DNA of 64,000 nucleotides, from positions 62,001 through 126,000 of the forward strand of contig NW_002476212.1 of assembly GCF_000189635.1 (NCBI RefSeq), read 5' to 3'. Shown here piece after piece: positions 25,768-38,430 of this stretch; the stretch's first letter is position 1; every line of letters starts with the position of its first letter. A model generated the notes under the pieces. It saw only the letters and a list, made by a program, of their open reading frames with translations. It had not been told where the DNA came from and ran no database searches. The DNA is from Tetrahymena thermophila SB210. Lineage: Eukaryota > Ciliophora > Oligohymenophorea > Hymenostomatida > Tetrahymenidae. A program made the translations under genes and the position numbers.

Positions 25768-27817
25768 TCCTTAGTTCTACTTTATTTTATAAAAGTGCTT
25801 TTTTTTTGCTTAATATTTTATCTCAAAAAAAAAAAATTAACAATTAATTATTCAGGAAATTAATAATAATTTTTTCTATATAAAAAGTACATAGGACTAC
25901 TTTAAAAAAATAAAAATTAACTTAACATAAACACAAAGTTTGTTTTTTAAATAATATGTCCTTCCAATCCTGTCAGTATGTAAGCTCATAAAACAAAATA
26001 TTATATTATTATATCTTATTTTCAAACAATAATAAAAATTTAAAATGAAAATATATTTTTGTTATATTAAATTATTGATAACTTGTCTTTGAAAAAAAAG
26101 TATCATATTCAGTCCTAACTAAAAGTATATTTGCATATTAATCAAATTTTTTGTAATTAAATAGTTATATGTTGAATCTTTATTTTACAGAAAAGTTTCT
26201 TTTTATAACGCAAACTAATAATAATATTACAATTCACAAATTAATTTTAATTGAAAAATACATTAAAAATGATACTATGAGAACACGAACTCAGTGAGAG
26301 CTTCTCATTAGTGTCATTTGTATATGATAAAATCTGTAGATTTTATAACTCAACATTTATTAAAAATCCTGGATTTATAATCATCAATATTTATTTCATC
26401 TACTTTTCTTCATAGTTTTGCATGAATTTGAAAATTTATTGACTAAAAAATAGTTTAGGTTCTTATTGGTTAGTGGATATATATATTTATAGTATTTAAA
26501 TTGTTTTTATATTTGATGTTATATTATTTTATTATTTTTCAATCACTTCTTTTTTTTTTCAATATGATTTTAGATAAACTATTCTTGTTGGATTCAAACT
26601 ATAGCTATCGTCTATTTCTGTTTGATACATTTGTAAATTGAATAATTAATATTATTTTAACATTTTTTGTACTTTTGTGCAATTTCAAAACTTTTCAGTT
26701 ACCGAGATGACATATATAAAGACTTAATATGATTCAATTAGATAAATAAAATATGTTTACTTTATGCAAATATCTCTGAAATTTTCAAAATTTTCATTTA
26801 ATACATAAATTTATTTAATAGTTTAATTTTTTAAATGCACAAATACTATGTTTTTGAATGTACATATTTTAATGCTATCAAAATAAGTAAGTATATTTAT
26901 TACATTGCTTGCTTTTAAAAAAAGTTTATTTTTTACATTATTTATGCTTTCTTGCAATACCTGTAAAATTTTATTTTTGGACAAACAATCGTTTAAAGAT
27001 ACTTGAATCAAATTGTATGAAAATAGATTTTAGTGAAAGAAATATGCAGAATAAAACGATAGTAGATCAAAAGTTTAATTATTTTAATAATTTTTTTGTA
27101 ATTATGAAAATAATGCATATTTTTGCATTAAATGTAAGAAAAAAATTGTGTATTAATTAATTCTGAACATTCATTTGCCTAATCTGCAATTGAAATGGCA
27201 ATTTTGCAATTTTGATAGCTTAAATCTTTTACTTATAAATGATTGTCTCTTTTCTTTCATCATATTCTTTGATATTTTTTATTATTGAATAATTTTATTA
27301 CAGTACTAGGTTATTTCGGGAATGCTGCCTCTATTAAACAATTTGATTGTAAGCTAATTTTTTCTACATTCAATAATAAATTTAGTAATAAGAAAGTGTA
27401 TTTTTCAATAAATAAACAACTATGGTGTAAATTGAGTATTAAAAAAAAATAACTCATTATTTTTATTCAATTTTTACAAACTAAACATATATTTTATGTT
27501 TAAGAATTGGAAATGTTTTTTACCATTAATGTTTCACATAGTAAAATAACTTTTTTAAAAGAGTTAAGATTTACTTAATTTGATTATAGCCAATAAATTA
27601 AAAAGATTTACCTTACAGACTTTCTAAGAATTTTACTTAATAAAGTGCGTATGCGTATTAGAGGTAATTAATTCTGTGAATTTTTCGATCACTTTTTTGA
27701 TTTACATCACTTTGACTATTTTTAAAATCTAATTGCAGTAATTAAAATCCAACCTGCTAAACAATTAATTAAATAATAAATTAAAAAAAATCAAAATCAG
27801 ATTCAATTTGAAGTAAA
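25768..27817. other. A+T-rich intergenic region between divergent genes
   Basis: About 2 kb, the longest empty stretch in the window. Small open frames on both strands at 26823-27160 overlap each other and have no coding character. No RNA gene or control element was recognised. Confidence 0.55.
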
Positions 27818-30800
27818 ATGAAAAAATTACTTTTAATCGCAACTTCTATCGCTATCTTAACAGGATTGGCAGTTTACACCTATTCCATTACCAAGAGCGA
27901 ATCAGGAGCTAAAAACTTGTAAGTGTAAGATTACTGCAACAACTACAATGGAGAAAATGGTTGCAAGAGCGGAACATAAACTGACAATCCTCCTGATTGG
28001 GAAAACAGACGTTGGTAAACTCCCCCAAGAGGCAATCCTATGTGGAAGTATCTATTTTTAAACTAATTTATTTTATGATTTACACAAATAACATACAAAA
28101 AATTTATTATTAAATTTTAATTTTTGGTATTTATCAATCTATCTATCAATTAAATATAAATAAATACATAATTTCCTTTTCAATTTTTATTCGTTTGTAA
28201 TCTTTTTGTTGATTAATTTCTTAAATAAAATAATTTTTATTGTTTACAAATTCTTATGAAATTAAAAGAGAATCTTATTAAGATATGAATGTTCTCGTTG
28301 GACACTCTTAGGTTATTTATGATAAGAGTCTTACCTCAGCCACAGTTAATTTCAACACTATAACTAAAGATCCTAATGCTTAAGTATAATACACTTTTGG
28401 TAATAACGCTCCTTAAAAGTCTAATTCTTTCAAAGTCGATACATCAATTACAGAGTTAACTTTGAAAGCTGAAATTGTTGACTCTAATGGAAAGGTAACT
28501 GCTACCTTAGTTATTGATCCTTAACAATTTGTCTGGAGTCATCCTGCTGTCAACCAACCCTCCAATTATAAGAATGGTCAAAAAGGAGCCATTGTTGAAA
28601 TGTTTGGATGGCCCTACAAAGATGTTGAGTAAGAATGTGAGTCTTTGGGCAAGATGGGATGGATGGGAGTTAAGGTTTTCCCTTCTCAAGAAGCTATCTT
28701 CCGTTTTGATGGTTGCGAAAATGGTGAACTTAATCCCGTAATAATTTATTTAAGGTGTATATAATAGTGGTTGATATTTACTTCAATTTTAATTTCAAGA
28801 TTTTGAAATTTAACCATAAAGAATTAAGTAATTTGAGAAAAGAAAACCAAAGAAAAACTAGTGCTTTTAATCTAAATCAATTGATTAATTCACACCACAA
28901 ATAAAACATTCTTTTAATTTATACTAACAATTTTTTTTTATTTTTTTATAATTAGTGGTACTTTGTTTACTAGCCTGTAAGCTACAGATAGCACGCTCGT
29001 ATGGGAACAAGAGACGAATTAATCTCTATGATAAATACTTGCAGAAAGTACAATGTCAGAGTCTACGCTGATGCAGTTGTTAACCACATGACAGGTATTT
29101 TTTATTATTTAGGAGATTTAAAGCAAATGATTGATTTTTATTTTTAATCAAATCTTATTTTTCATTAATTTAAAATATCACTTGCTTACTTTTTAATATA
29201 AAATTACTAATTTTATCTTTTTTCATAAAAACAATTTATTTTCTTATTTGTTCTCTGATAATTTTAAGTATTTAAATTATTTAGACTCAATAATTAAATA
29301 AACAATTTATCAAATTAGGTAATGGTAATGATGCCTTCCCAGATCATTGTTCAGGTTCAAACTATTGGGGTGGTAAAAATACCACAGCTGGATCTCCTTT
29401 CTACACATAAGGTTATGCTTATTAACCCTGGAATATTACTGGATAAAGACCCGGTAACGAAAATCCTGCTGTCCCTTATGGTCCTTTAGACTTCCACTGT
29501 GAGAGATCTCTTAACTCATGGTCTGATGGTTTTATATTAAACTATGGTTGGTTATCTGGGTTGTGTGATTTAAACACTGAACAAGTAATTAATTTTAAAT
29601 ATTTCGATCGAATAAAAATTGAAAATTAAAAAAGGATAATGTCAGATAAAGAATTGCTGATTATTTCACTGATTTAATGTCTTTAGGTTTCTCTGGTATC
29701 AGAATTGATGCTGCCAAGCACATTTCTCCTGAAAATTTGGCAGCTATTTTTGCTAAATTTAAGGCTAATATGGGTGGATAATTCCCTGTAGACTTTATTG
29801 CTTACTTGGAAGTTATTATTGGTGGTGAAAAGGATCTATTAGAATGCCAAAACAATTATTATGATTAGTAAGAATTTCAATTTTTCAATCAATTATTAAT
29901 TTTTTTTTTTTCATAGCGCTGTCAACTTCAATAATTTGATGAAACAATAAGGTTTGACTGATAGTGAAATCTATTCCATTAAAATATGGAGTAGTGATTA
30001 TCCTAAAGAATTCCCTATTTGTGGATATTGGGTTATTCCTTCTGAAAGATTCGCTGTTGAAAACGATTGCCATGATGATTAAGTAAATTAAAATATAATT
30101 AATTTATAAAATTGCTTTCAATTTACTGTAATTTTACAAACAGTTCCCTGGTTCATCATCTAGAGATATGGGTGACAAAGGTTCTGTTTTGGTTAAGGAA
30201 AGAAACGAAGATCTCCATAGACACTTTGAAGTTGAATTATTTACTAGAACTGATGGAAACTGGTAGATTAAACTTGTCTTATCTTCATACTCATTCATCA
30301 ACGATGGTTTTGGTTTCCCTGATGGTTACAGGTAATTAAAAGTAAAAAAAAAGTATTAATAATATTTTTTAATTAATTTAATAGTGATTGCGCTCTTTGT
30401 TCCACTGATGCTTGCAAATAATAATGTACTCACTCTGTTCCTAAGCAAACTGCTTATAATCCTAATGTAAATAATTTTATTTGAAAACTACAAAACATAA
30501 TTTACTCAAGAAAATACTTAAAAAATATATTTTTTATGAAAATCTTGAATTTAGCATTCTGATTATTAGATTCATTAAAAATTTTCTTACAAATAAATTA
30601 AAATAGTTTTAAAATAAAAAAATAGTAATTAAATTTTTTTGAATTGCTAATTTTAATAAAAATTATTTTTTAACTTTTTGGTTGTTTTTGTATTAATTAA
30701 ATTAAATATCTTTAGAATTTAATCATACAAACATTTTTTATCTTACAATTTGAAATATTTTTATACTGATAGTATTATTTGCGTAATGTAAATTAATATC

Positions 30801-30996
30801 ATTAAAAAATTAATCAATTATTATTTAATAGAGTTGTGGATATGATTGCTTTGAAAATGGTGCCTGGGCTCCTAATAGATATACCAGGGTACATAGAGAT
30901 TTATCTATTGTTAAGGCTATGAGATAATGGATGGGATTAAATGCTAATGTCCCCAATAGTGATTTAGGTTTACCTTAAAATTGTCAAGCTAAGTGA
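27818..30996 (+). CDS. Secreted alpha-amylase (glycoside hydrolase family 13)
   Basis: Hydrolyses alpha-1,4-glucan. The start [20 protein letters not shown] at 27818 is a signal peptide. Nine exons join in frame: 27818-28047, 28269-28737, 28956-29094, 29319-29584, 29635-29867, 29917-30082, 30144-30331, 30385-30466 and 30832-30996, giving 645 residues. A family-specific N-terminal beta region (about residues 80-180) precedes the barrel, which begins [19 protein letters not shown]. Region I is [10 protein letters not shown], region II is [12 protein letters not shown] with the nucleophile Asp, and region III is [11 protein letters not shown] with the acid/base Glu. Region IV reads [11 protein letters not shown], carrying a two-residue insertion between the usual N and HD. 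The C-terminal part has a Cys-rich stretch ([17 protein letters not shown]). Introns range from about 50 to 365 bases. Secretion for digestion is likely. Confidence 0.94.
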
Positions 30997-32058
30997 TTTG
31001 AAAGAAAACTATTGTAAAAAAAACGTATAATTATGAATCAAATTTATATAAAAAATAGATAAATTCTACAAAGAATAAATAATTATCATTATTGAAATCT
31101 TTATTTATTGAGTTATAGAAGATATTCAATTTTCTAGTAATTAGCATGCATACATGTTTTTGAGTGTATTTTTAACAAATTTCTTTAACGATCTAAATTT
31201 ATAACTTTTGATTCAGTGAAAGAACATATATTTTCATATGATCATATATACATATATAGTTAGATCTTTTATATTATCACATAAAAATAGTGAAAATTCA
31301 TACAGTGAATTATTTGCCACTATTAGTAAACATTAAATTTAATATTCCAAAATAAATTTTGCAAAGAACGTTTTTGCATGGAAGAAATAACATTAATAAA
31401 AAGTAAGATCAAAGAAAAATAAAGTTTATTTTAATAAAAATAATAGCTAATAATATGAAATCAATTTAAAATTTAATTTATGGAAGCAAACTAAATTAGA
31501 TCAATCAATCAATAAAAACTTTAGAAAGTAAATCAATTAAAAAAACCAAAACCGGTATTGTGTTAACTAACTAAGCAAGTGATGTATTATAAAAATCAAA
31601 CGAAATATGTAATAATAATTCATACGAAATTTTTTCAGTCAATCAATCAATTATTTCTTATCTATACTAAGACATATATAAATAAATAAATAATTGATAG
31701 AGTTAGTATATACATTTTCTGATATTGTTTTTTGATTTTATTAAATTTTTTCGTAGAAAATTAATCGGAAAATTAAAGACTCGTTTATCAGATTTAATCT
31801 TAACTCCTTATAATCTCGATTGTTTGATTGATTGATTTATAATCATTAGATTAATACTGATTTAAATCAGCTGATTTTTTGTTCATTATAAGGATAAATT
31901 ATTAACTCAGTTTTCTTTATAATTAAAAATTATATTAAAAATAGAAAAAAAGTCAATAAAAAATCTGACATAAGACTTGTTTGTGACTTTCTCTGAAAAC
32001 TATTTAATTTTGACAAAGAAGAAAATATCGTTTCACATACTCAACTGACTGACTGATT
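30997..32058. other. A+T-rich intergenic region with AATC/GATT repeats
   Basis: About 1 kb with scattered (AATC)n and (GATT)n tracts at 31500-31515, 31638-31652 and 31822-31836, and an alternating purine-pyrimidine patch CATATGATCATATATACATA near 31236. No gene is seen. Confidence 0.55.
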
Positions 32059-33294
32059 ATGGAGGATTTTGAGATAGTTCGCACTGATGGCGAAATTTTA
32101 AAGCAAACAGAAACTATACTGGAAAAGCTAAAGCAGGAATAGGAAGTTCAAAAGAAGAATATGACTTAAGAGATGTGTGTGCTTATAGAAGAAATGGACA
32201 GTTTGCTGAAGGATAAGAGCGACTAAGAGAGAAACTATAATGCCACTAAACGTAAGATGGAGAAGAGACTTATTGATTGCTAAGAAATCATTGATACCTT
32301 ACAAAAGGATCTCAAAGCTAGCGAGAGGTAACTTTAAAAAGCTAGAGGAGATCTAAGATGTGCTTAGGACAAATGTAAATAAGTAGAGGATAAATACACA
32401 GAATTACAATAGAACATCGAAAATAGCAAAAAGGAAAGCTTGCAACTCACTAAAAAAATTAATGAGCTAAACTAGCTCGTAGAATAAAAAAATAAAAAAA
32501 ATACTGAACTAGAAAAGCTCTACACCGAGGAGCGCAACAAGAATGATGTAAACTCCTACTTAAAGGACTACGTTGAATTCTTAGAAAGTGAAATACAACT
32601 TGAAAAGAAACGCAAAGAATCTATTGAATTTAAAGATAAAGTTATTTAGTAGCTCAACTAAGATCATGCTGCTGTTGTAGCTGAGTTGAATGAAAAGATA
32701 GCTGAATAACTTAAGGAAATAGAGTCTCTTAAAGTTACCATCTAAAAGAAGGATCAGACTATAATTGAGGATTTGTCTACAATAATGAAGTAGCAGATTA
32801 AAATCAATATCCTAAATGGTTCATTGAGTAAACCAAGTTAGCTAGCTATCTGCTAAACTGACTCTAATCTAAATCACTCAACTAATTCTTCTGAAATTAG
32901 TGATTAACAAAGCGAAGTAGAGCAAGCCGCTGAAGAAAAAGATCCTAACGTAGATGAGGAAGAAAGCATCAGCTCCCAACCATATGTTTTACCTTCCAAA
33001 AAACTTGTTCTTATCAATGATCCCTCAAGTGCTACTAACTTCATTTCATGCATGACAGGTCTAGAAGACTAGAACCAAAAGCTGAAAAAAGAAATAGAGA
33101 GCTGGGAGAAGCTCTTCAAGACAATTGATATTGATACTTACTTAATCTAAATAGAAAACCAAGTAGATGAACTCCACAAGAAGAATATCTACGAAAGCAG
33201 AAACTCAATTTTAAAGAAACAGCTAGAACTTACCCTTAGAGGTATAAGATAATTATGTGATTACCACTATATTGACATGGAGTATAAAATTTGA
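32059..33294 (+). CDS. Hypothetical coiled-coil protein, 411 residues
   Basis: A single exon opens MEDFEIVRTDGEILKQTETI at 32059 and stops at TGA 33292-33294. Residues about 15-265 form a long charged coiled coil (LEKLKQEQEVQKKN, CQEIIDTLQKDLKASERQLQ, YLKDYVEFLESEIQLEKKRK). A hinge rich in S, N and E follows (NHSTNSSEISDQQSEVEQ), then a second coil (LEDQNQKLKKEIESWEKLFK). The codon choice is less A+T-extreme than in neighbouring genes, with many CTC, GAG and AAG codons, which suggests good expression. No enzymatic domain is visible. A cytoskeletal or basal-body structural role would fit but is not demonstrated. Confidence 0.85.
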
Positions 33295-35039
33295 AGCAAC
33301 TCACTCCACCTCAATAATCAATAACTAACTATAACTCAGTTAAAATCAAATTAAAACAAGTTATTGATTAAACAACCAACCTTCCTTCCTTTTTTTAATA
33401 ATCAATCAATCAAATCAAATCAAATAATTTGCACCAAAAATAGTCAGTTTTTGATTAATTCGAGATTATATAAATACTACCATTATTTTTTACTTTACTA
33501 CCTCTTTGATAATAACTACTACTATATTAAGAAATACTACACAAAAACCAATTCCCTTATTAAAAAAGAAGCTTCTTTCTTATTAATTTTAAAAAGAAGC
33601 TTTTTTCGATTGAATATTGACTGGCTGGCAATAATAACCAAACAAAAAATCAGGGTCATGATTTTAACAATAAACTAGTAGTACAAACAAACTTCTACTC
33701 GCTCGTTTCTCCCTTACTCGTGATTCATTAATAGTCACGCAAGATTGAAAAGGTAATAAAGTTTGAAAAATCAATTATCAATCAAAAATTATTTAAAGTC
33801 TAAAAAACAAATATTTTTATTTTTTTTAAATTCCTATTAATGCATATTTCTATATATACTGCATATTGACCTATTTCTTGCAAAAACAAAACAATTCTGT
33901 CCTTTTTTAAAATTCTTTTATATAGCAAATTTCTTCATTTTAATTTATAAAACGCTTACATAATATTAATAATTTATTCATATATTTTTTTTTTCATTTA
34001 AAGAAGATACGATATAAAACTTCAAATTAATAATTTATAAACATATATTTTTATGCTACTTGATTCATTTTTTATATTTATTTTATTTCTAAATGAAATA
34101 AGCAAGAAAATATTTTAAAAAAAATTGTAAAAATAAGGAATAATCATAGATATTTGATTTAAAAATTAATTAGCTGATAATTTTAACTTAATATTATAAG
34201 CACTTCATATGAATGTAATCATTTCTAAAATCATTTAACTTAGTAAATTTTTTTAAAATTAATTGAAAAGTATTTTACAAATCAAAACTTAAATATCCTT
34301 AAAAAATATGTCTTTTCCATTAATATATTTAAGCTAAAAGAATTTAATAATTTTATTACTAGTTAAGCCTAGTTCATATTTTATACTTCTTTGATTGATT
34401 CGAAAAAACTTTATCTTTTTATTAATTCTTTAAATTAAAGATCTAAAAAAAATAATTATACATCTATAAAATACACTAAAATCAAGCATTCACACTAGTA
34501 CAATAATGAAAAGATCTATCAATATCAATTTACCATTTTTTATTTATACAATTATATTTGAATAGATTTATTTCTACCATAAAATTAACATCCCTAATTA
34601 ATTACTTTATTAATATAATACTGTTTGTGATCTAAATGTTAAATAATTTAGATTTTATCTGATTTATCATACTAATTAAAATAATTTAATTGTAATTAAA
34701 ATTATTAAATATAACTTATTTTAAAAAACTTATTCCCAAATTCTATTTATTAAAATGAATTAAAAAAAATTCATTTTTAGTAATTGAAGTTGAGATAGAT
34801 ATTTGAAAACATATAATTTTAAAATACATATAAATGCAAACATTATTGTTTTCATTAATTTGTAATAAATGAATGGACAATCAATCATTCATACTAACAA
34901 AAAAAAAATAAGAAAAACGTATAGCCTAAAAAAAATACATACATTTTTTGATTAATTCAATTGAGATGCAAATTAATATTTAAGAAACGAGATCAAATCA
35001 AACAAAAAAAATACATAGAAACTCTAAAAACTAATTACC
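33295..35039. other. A+T-rich intergenic region
   Basis: About 1.7 kb. It holds a 14-base perfect palindrome (33565-33578) with a related AAGAAGCTT copy just downstream, and otherwise nothing I can support. Confidence 0.55.
33565..33606. repeat. AAGAAGCTT palindrome pair
   Basis: The palindrome AAAGAAGCTTCTTT at 33565-33578 is followed at 33591-33606 by a second AAAAAGAAGCTTTTTT copy. They lie about 270 bases downstream of the coiled-coil gene's stop. The first copy could form a short cruciform or an RNA hairpin in a long 3' end. Confidence 0.5.
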
Positions 35040-37047
35040 ATGAAAAAGAGTATTTATATTATTCTGTTGATTTCGCTCTTGATTTTATAATGCTTTAGTT
35101 TAAAGATGAAAACTCACTAAGAGGCAGCAGCCGCTGGGGGTAAAACACCTGAGTAAATTGAAGAGGAAGAAGAGCTGAGAAAGTAAAAAGAAGAAGAAGC
35201 CGCAAAATTAAGGGAAGAACTTAAGACTGTAATAGATGAAGAGAAAATGAAAGAAATCATGGCTACTGAACTAGAACCTGTTCATGAATAACTTAAAGAA
35301 CAAAGTTCTAAATTAGATGATAGTGTTAAAGAAATCACTAAAGATGTACACAAATAAATGAAAAAGATGTCTAAGGAATTAACTAAAAATGTTGATAAAA
35401 TGGCTAGACATTTAAGTAAAAAAATGACTGATGTTAAAGAGATTGTAGAAGAAAGTTAAGAATCAAATTAACAATTGACAATAATTATTTTGGAATCTCA
35501 GTTAGAGGAACTGAAAAATGAATAAATTATTTTAGAAGAAGAAATCGATAAACTAAAACAAGAACTACCTCAAATATCTTCAGTTTGTGATCAATATTTT
35601 AGCTGTAATGAATGCTCTAAAGACCCTAAATGTGGTTGGTGTAATATGGAATAAAAGTGTGTGGAAGGTGATAACATTGGTCCACTTTATATTACTTGTA
35701 ATTTTTATAATTATAATTATTGTGCTGGTGCTGAGTGCTCTGCGTTCACTGATTGCAATGTAATAAAAAATAGACATATTTTTATAAAAATATTTCAAAT
35801 TATCGTTTTTTGTTACTCTTTCTATGATTTGAAAACCTAGCAAATATAAAACACAAATTTTAATGAAGCTATTTTTTAATTATATAGAGTTGTTTGAGTA
35901 ACTTAAACTGTGGTTGGTGCAATGATAAAAAAAGATTTATTGAAGGATGCATTTCAAGTGATAATCATGGATGTCCTGTTGAAGGCTGGTATCACTAAGA
36001 AAATGAAGACCTAAATATCTGTCCAAGCAAAAAGGCATTCTTAGATAATGCTGATAAGAGTTTAACTCCTGAATAAAAAGAAGAGTAAGCTGAAAATAAA
36101 GAATTATAAAACCTAATTGATGATGAAATAGAATAGGAAAAAGAAGAAAGAGAAAATGAATAAGAAAACTAAACCCCTACTGAAAAATAAATTATTTTTA
36201 AGAAGGTAATTTATTTATATTTGCATCTTATCTTATTTTTGAAGAGATTATAATTATATTTTTATATCCAAAGAAACAAAAGCAGCTTGAACAAAAAGAG
36301 AAAAGGTTATCTAAGGTTAAATAGACTATTAATGAGATTGAATCCAGGATAGAAGAAATAAGAAAGAAATTCGAAGAATAAAAGAAAGCTGATGAAGAAG
36401 AAGATGAAAAGCTTCCAGACTTAAAATCTCCAGAAGAATTTTTTGATACACACGAAAATAAAGAAACTAGCCTCTCTGACGGAGAAAATGATGGTGAATA
36501 ATCAGAAGCTAAGGATGTAGATACTGAAGAAGAAGAAGAAACAGAATCTGAAACTGAAGAAGAAAGTTCTGAAGACGATAAAGAAAAAGATGAAGAATCA
36601 GAGGAGGATAAAGAAGAAAAGTCTGATAATGATGAAGAAGAAAAAGATGAAGAATCAAAAGAGAGTGAAAATTCAGATGAAGAAACTGAAGAAGAGAAAG
36701 AATAAAAAGAAGATGATGACAAAGAAGAAGAAGAAAAAGAAGATGAAGAAACTGAGAAAGAGGAAGATAAAGAAGATGGAGAAACTGAGAAAGAAGAAGA
36801 AAAAGAATCAGAAGAGGAAAAAAAAGATGACTCAGATAAAACTACATAAATAAATATTGAGAATGCAGATGAAAATTCTAATATATCTGATTTATTAACA
36901 TTTGTTTAAATAGGCAATGGAAAAATGGTTTTAAAGAAAAACTAAAAATATAGACCAATAGTATTATAAAAAAGAAGTGTTATTAAAAGAAAGCACAAAT
37001 TAAACAGTAGATTACATTAAAAAAGAGAATATTAAGTTTAAGTATGA
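35040..37047 (+). CDS. Secreted PSI-like cysteine protein with acidic tail
   Basis: Starts MKKSIYIILLISLLILQCFS, a signal peptide. Three exons (35040-35759, 35888-36205, 36274-37047) give 603 residues. Residues about 30-180 are coiled coil. Two PSI-like cysteine units follow: CDQYFSCNECSKDPKCGWC and CSAFTDCNSCLSNLNCGWC, each with the CGWC signature of plexin-semaphorin-integrin domains. Intron 35760-35887 lies inside the second unit. After a second coiled coil, residues about 370-530 are almost pure E, D, K and S, then a short basic tail (LQKRSVIKRKHKLNSRLHQK) ends at TGA 37045-37047. The acidic segment suggests calcium binding or granule packing, as in ciliate secretory-granule proteins. That is inference from composition. 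Confidence 0.85.
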
Positions 37048-37578
37048 TTTAAGTACCATCAATTAATTTCTAAAATCTTAATCCTTTCATTTATGTTTTT
37101 GTTAATGTTTTACTTTAAAATATAAATCAATTTATCAATAAGCAAAAAAAATTAGCTCATTCAGATTCAATTTTTTTATTGATATTTATAAAATATGTTT
37201 GCTTTCTATATTTATTTGATTAAGTTTGTTTCTTAGAATATTCCCAAAAAGTTGAAATAAAAGGTTTTTTAAAAATCCTATTGAAACAATGATTAAAAAA
37301 TATTTAACTATTTATACTAACTCTCTTGTAAACAAACTAGTAAAATACTTTATAATTCTGATGATTAAATTAATTCATAATTTATATTTAATCATTTACA
37401 ACAAATAATCGCTTAAAATAAATGTATCTACAAAGGTTTTAGTTTACTTTTTTAATAATAACCACCTAAATATAATATCTATTCTTTTATTCATAAAAAA
37501 ATTGTTTTATTTTAATAAAATAATTATATTGCTTTCATATAGTATGAAAAAAATCGATCTAGACAACTAAATAGCTTG
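37048..37578. other. A+T-rich region between convergent genes
   Basis: No supported feature. It contains only A+T-rich sequence between the stop of the PSI-like gene and the stop of the minus-strand microprotein. Confidence 0.5.
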
Positions 37579-37773
37579 TCATTCATGTTTAGTTTTATTT
37601 TTTTTAATCATATCGTCAATTTGGCTACTGAAGCTAGTAGATGGCTTAAATAGTGAGGGGATAGTCAAAAGAATCCAAACTGTAAAAATAAATATATGGA
37701 AGAGGATCAAACCATAAATAGCAGTTCTGAGGTTTCCCTTAATAGTATCTGGTAAGAAATCGAAATTATCCAT
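37579..37773 (-). CDS. Small single-pass membrane protein, 64 residues
   Basis: Opens MDNFDFLPDTIKGNLRTAIY at 37773 and ends in TGA at 37579-37581. A hydrophobic segment of about 22 residues (IYGLILFHIFIFTVWILLTI) is followed by a hydrophilic, basic C-terminus ending KKNKTKHE. The N-terminus is acidic, so an N-out or lumen-facing orientation is possible. It is too short for reliable family assignment, and I do not recognise it. The G+C content is higher than in the flanking DNA, and the frame is the only coherent one in this 1.4 kb gap. It resembles small accessory subunits of membrane complexes in size and layout, which is only suggestive. Confidence 0.6.
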   Translation of the reverse strand: MDNFDFLPDTIKGNLRTAIYGLILFHIFIFTVWILLTIPSLFKPSTSFSSQIDDMIKKNKTKHE

Positions 37774-38430
37774 TTTGTATTTATATTGAAAGTAGTTTAC
37801 TTTTTCTTTTGATGAGATATTTATCTTTTAATTATTTTTTATTAATTTCTTAGTATTAAAGTAAAGTAAATTTAATATATATATATCTTTCTACTAAATA
37901 TTTTCAATATAATTTCTTCATTTATTATGCATAGAATTGTTACACGCTTTTTTCGATGTAGAAAACCCTTCAAAATTTCATTTATATAAATATATTAATT
38001 AATATATCTTTTTCATTACATTTATTTTTTTGATATTAATTAAATTTAAGATTTGAAAATAAATAAATAAATAATTATTTTATAATACTTATTTTTTAAT
38101 CATGAATGAGGTCATTTGCTATGACCTCATTTCAAGCCAGCTAAATATTAATTAAAAATACGTAGCTTAAAAAGAACATACTAGATTTAAGAATAAAATC
38201 CATGTCTTAGGAAATTTATTGTGAAAATACTCTAAATAACGATAGTAGCAATTAAAATATAAATATTCATTTTTAAAATAAAGAGAAAAGATTTTGATTT
38301 GAGAGATATTAGAAGAATAGCATTTAGACATATAAAAATATAGTAAGATCAGTGTATAAGGTAATTTAATAAATAAATATTTACAATTTTAAATTTATAA
38401 GTAAATAGATAATAAATATAGGTGTTAAAT
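37774..38430. other. Intergenic region upstream of NBP35
   Basis: About 650 bases between divergent genes. The only structured element is the hairpin at 38105-38131. The last 60 bases before the NBP35 ATG are A+T-rich with no alternative start. Confidence 0.5.
38105..38131. promoter_or_regulatory. Perfect 11-bp inverted repeat with 5-base loop
   Basis: AATGAGGTCAT (38105-38115) and ATGACCTCATT (38121-38131) are exact reverse complements around the loop TTGCT. The arm contains GAGGTCA, unusually G+C-rich for this DNA. It lies about 300 bases upstream of the NBP35 start. It could be a dimeric transcription-factor site or a structured RNA element. Neither role is shown. Confidence 0.45.

Noticed and set aside
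26823-27160. Overlapping small frames on both strands in the 2 kb gap
   Set aside because: Mutually overlapping, without coding character or glutamine stop-codon use. Treated as chance.
33374-33382. AACCAACCT resembling the core of the Tetrahymena chromosome breakage sequence
   Set aside because: The known element reads TAAACCAACCTCTTT. The 5' end (TAAACC) and the 3' CTTT do not match, and there is no telomeric repeat nearby. Probably chance.
33364-33678. 104-residue plus-strand frame starting MIKQPTFLPFFNN
   Set aside because: Low complexity, contains the AAGAAGCTT palindromes, lacks domains and contains no TAA/TAG glutamine codons, unlike real genes here. It is probably 3' flanking DNA of the coiled-coil gene.
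36228-36722. Minus-strand open frame encoding a serine-rich 164-residue protein
   Set aside because: It is the antisense of the GAA/GAT-rich acidic exon of the PSI-like gene. Antisense of Glu codons reads as Ser/Phe. No independent evidence supports it.
36590-36853. Lys-rich plus-strand frame
   Set aside because: A shifted frame of the same acidic repeat. The real frame has family context and introns that join.
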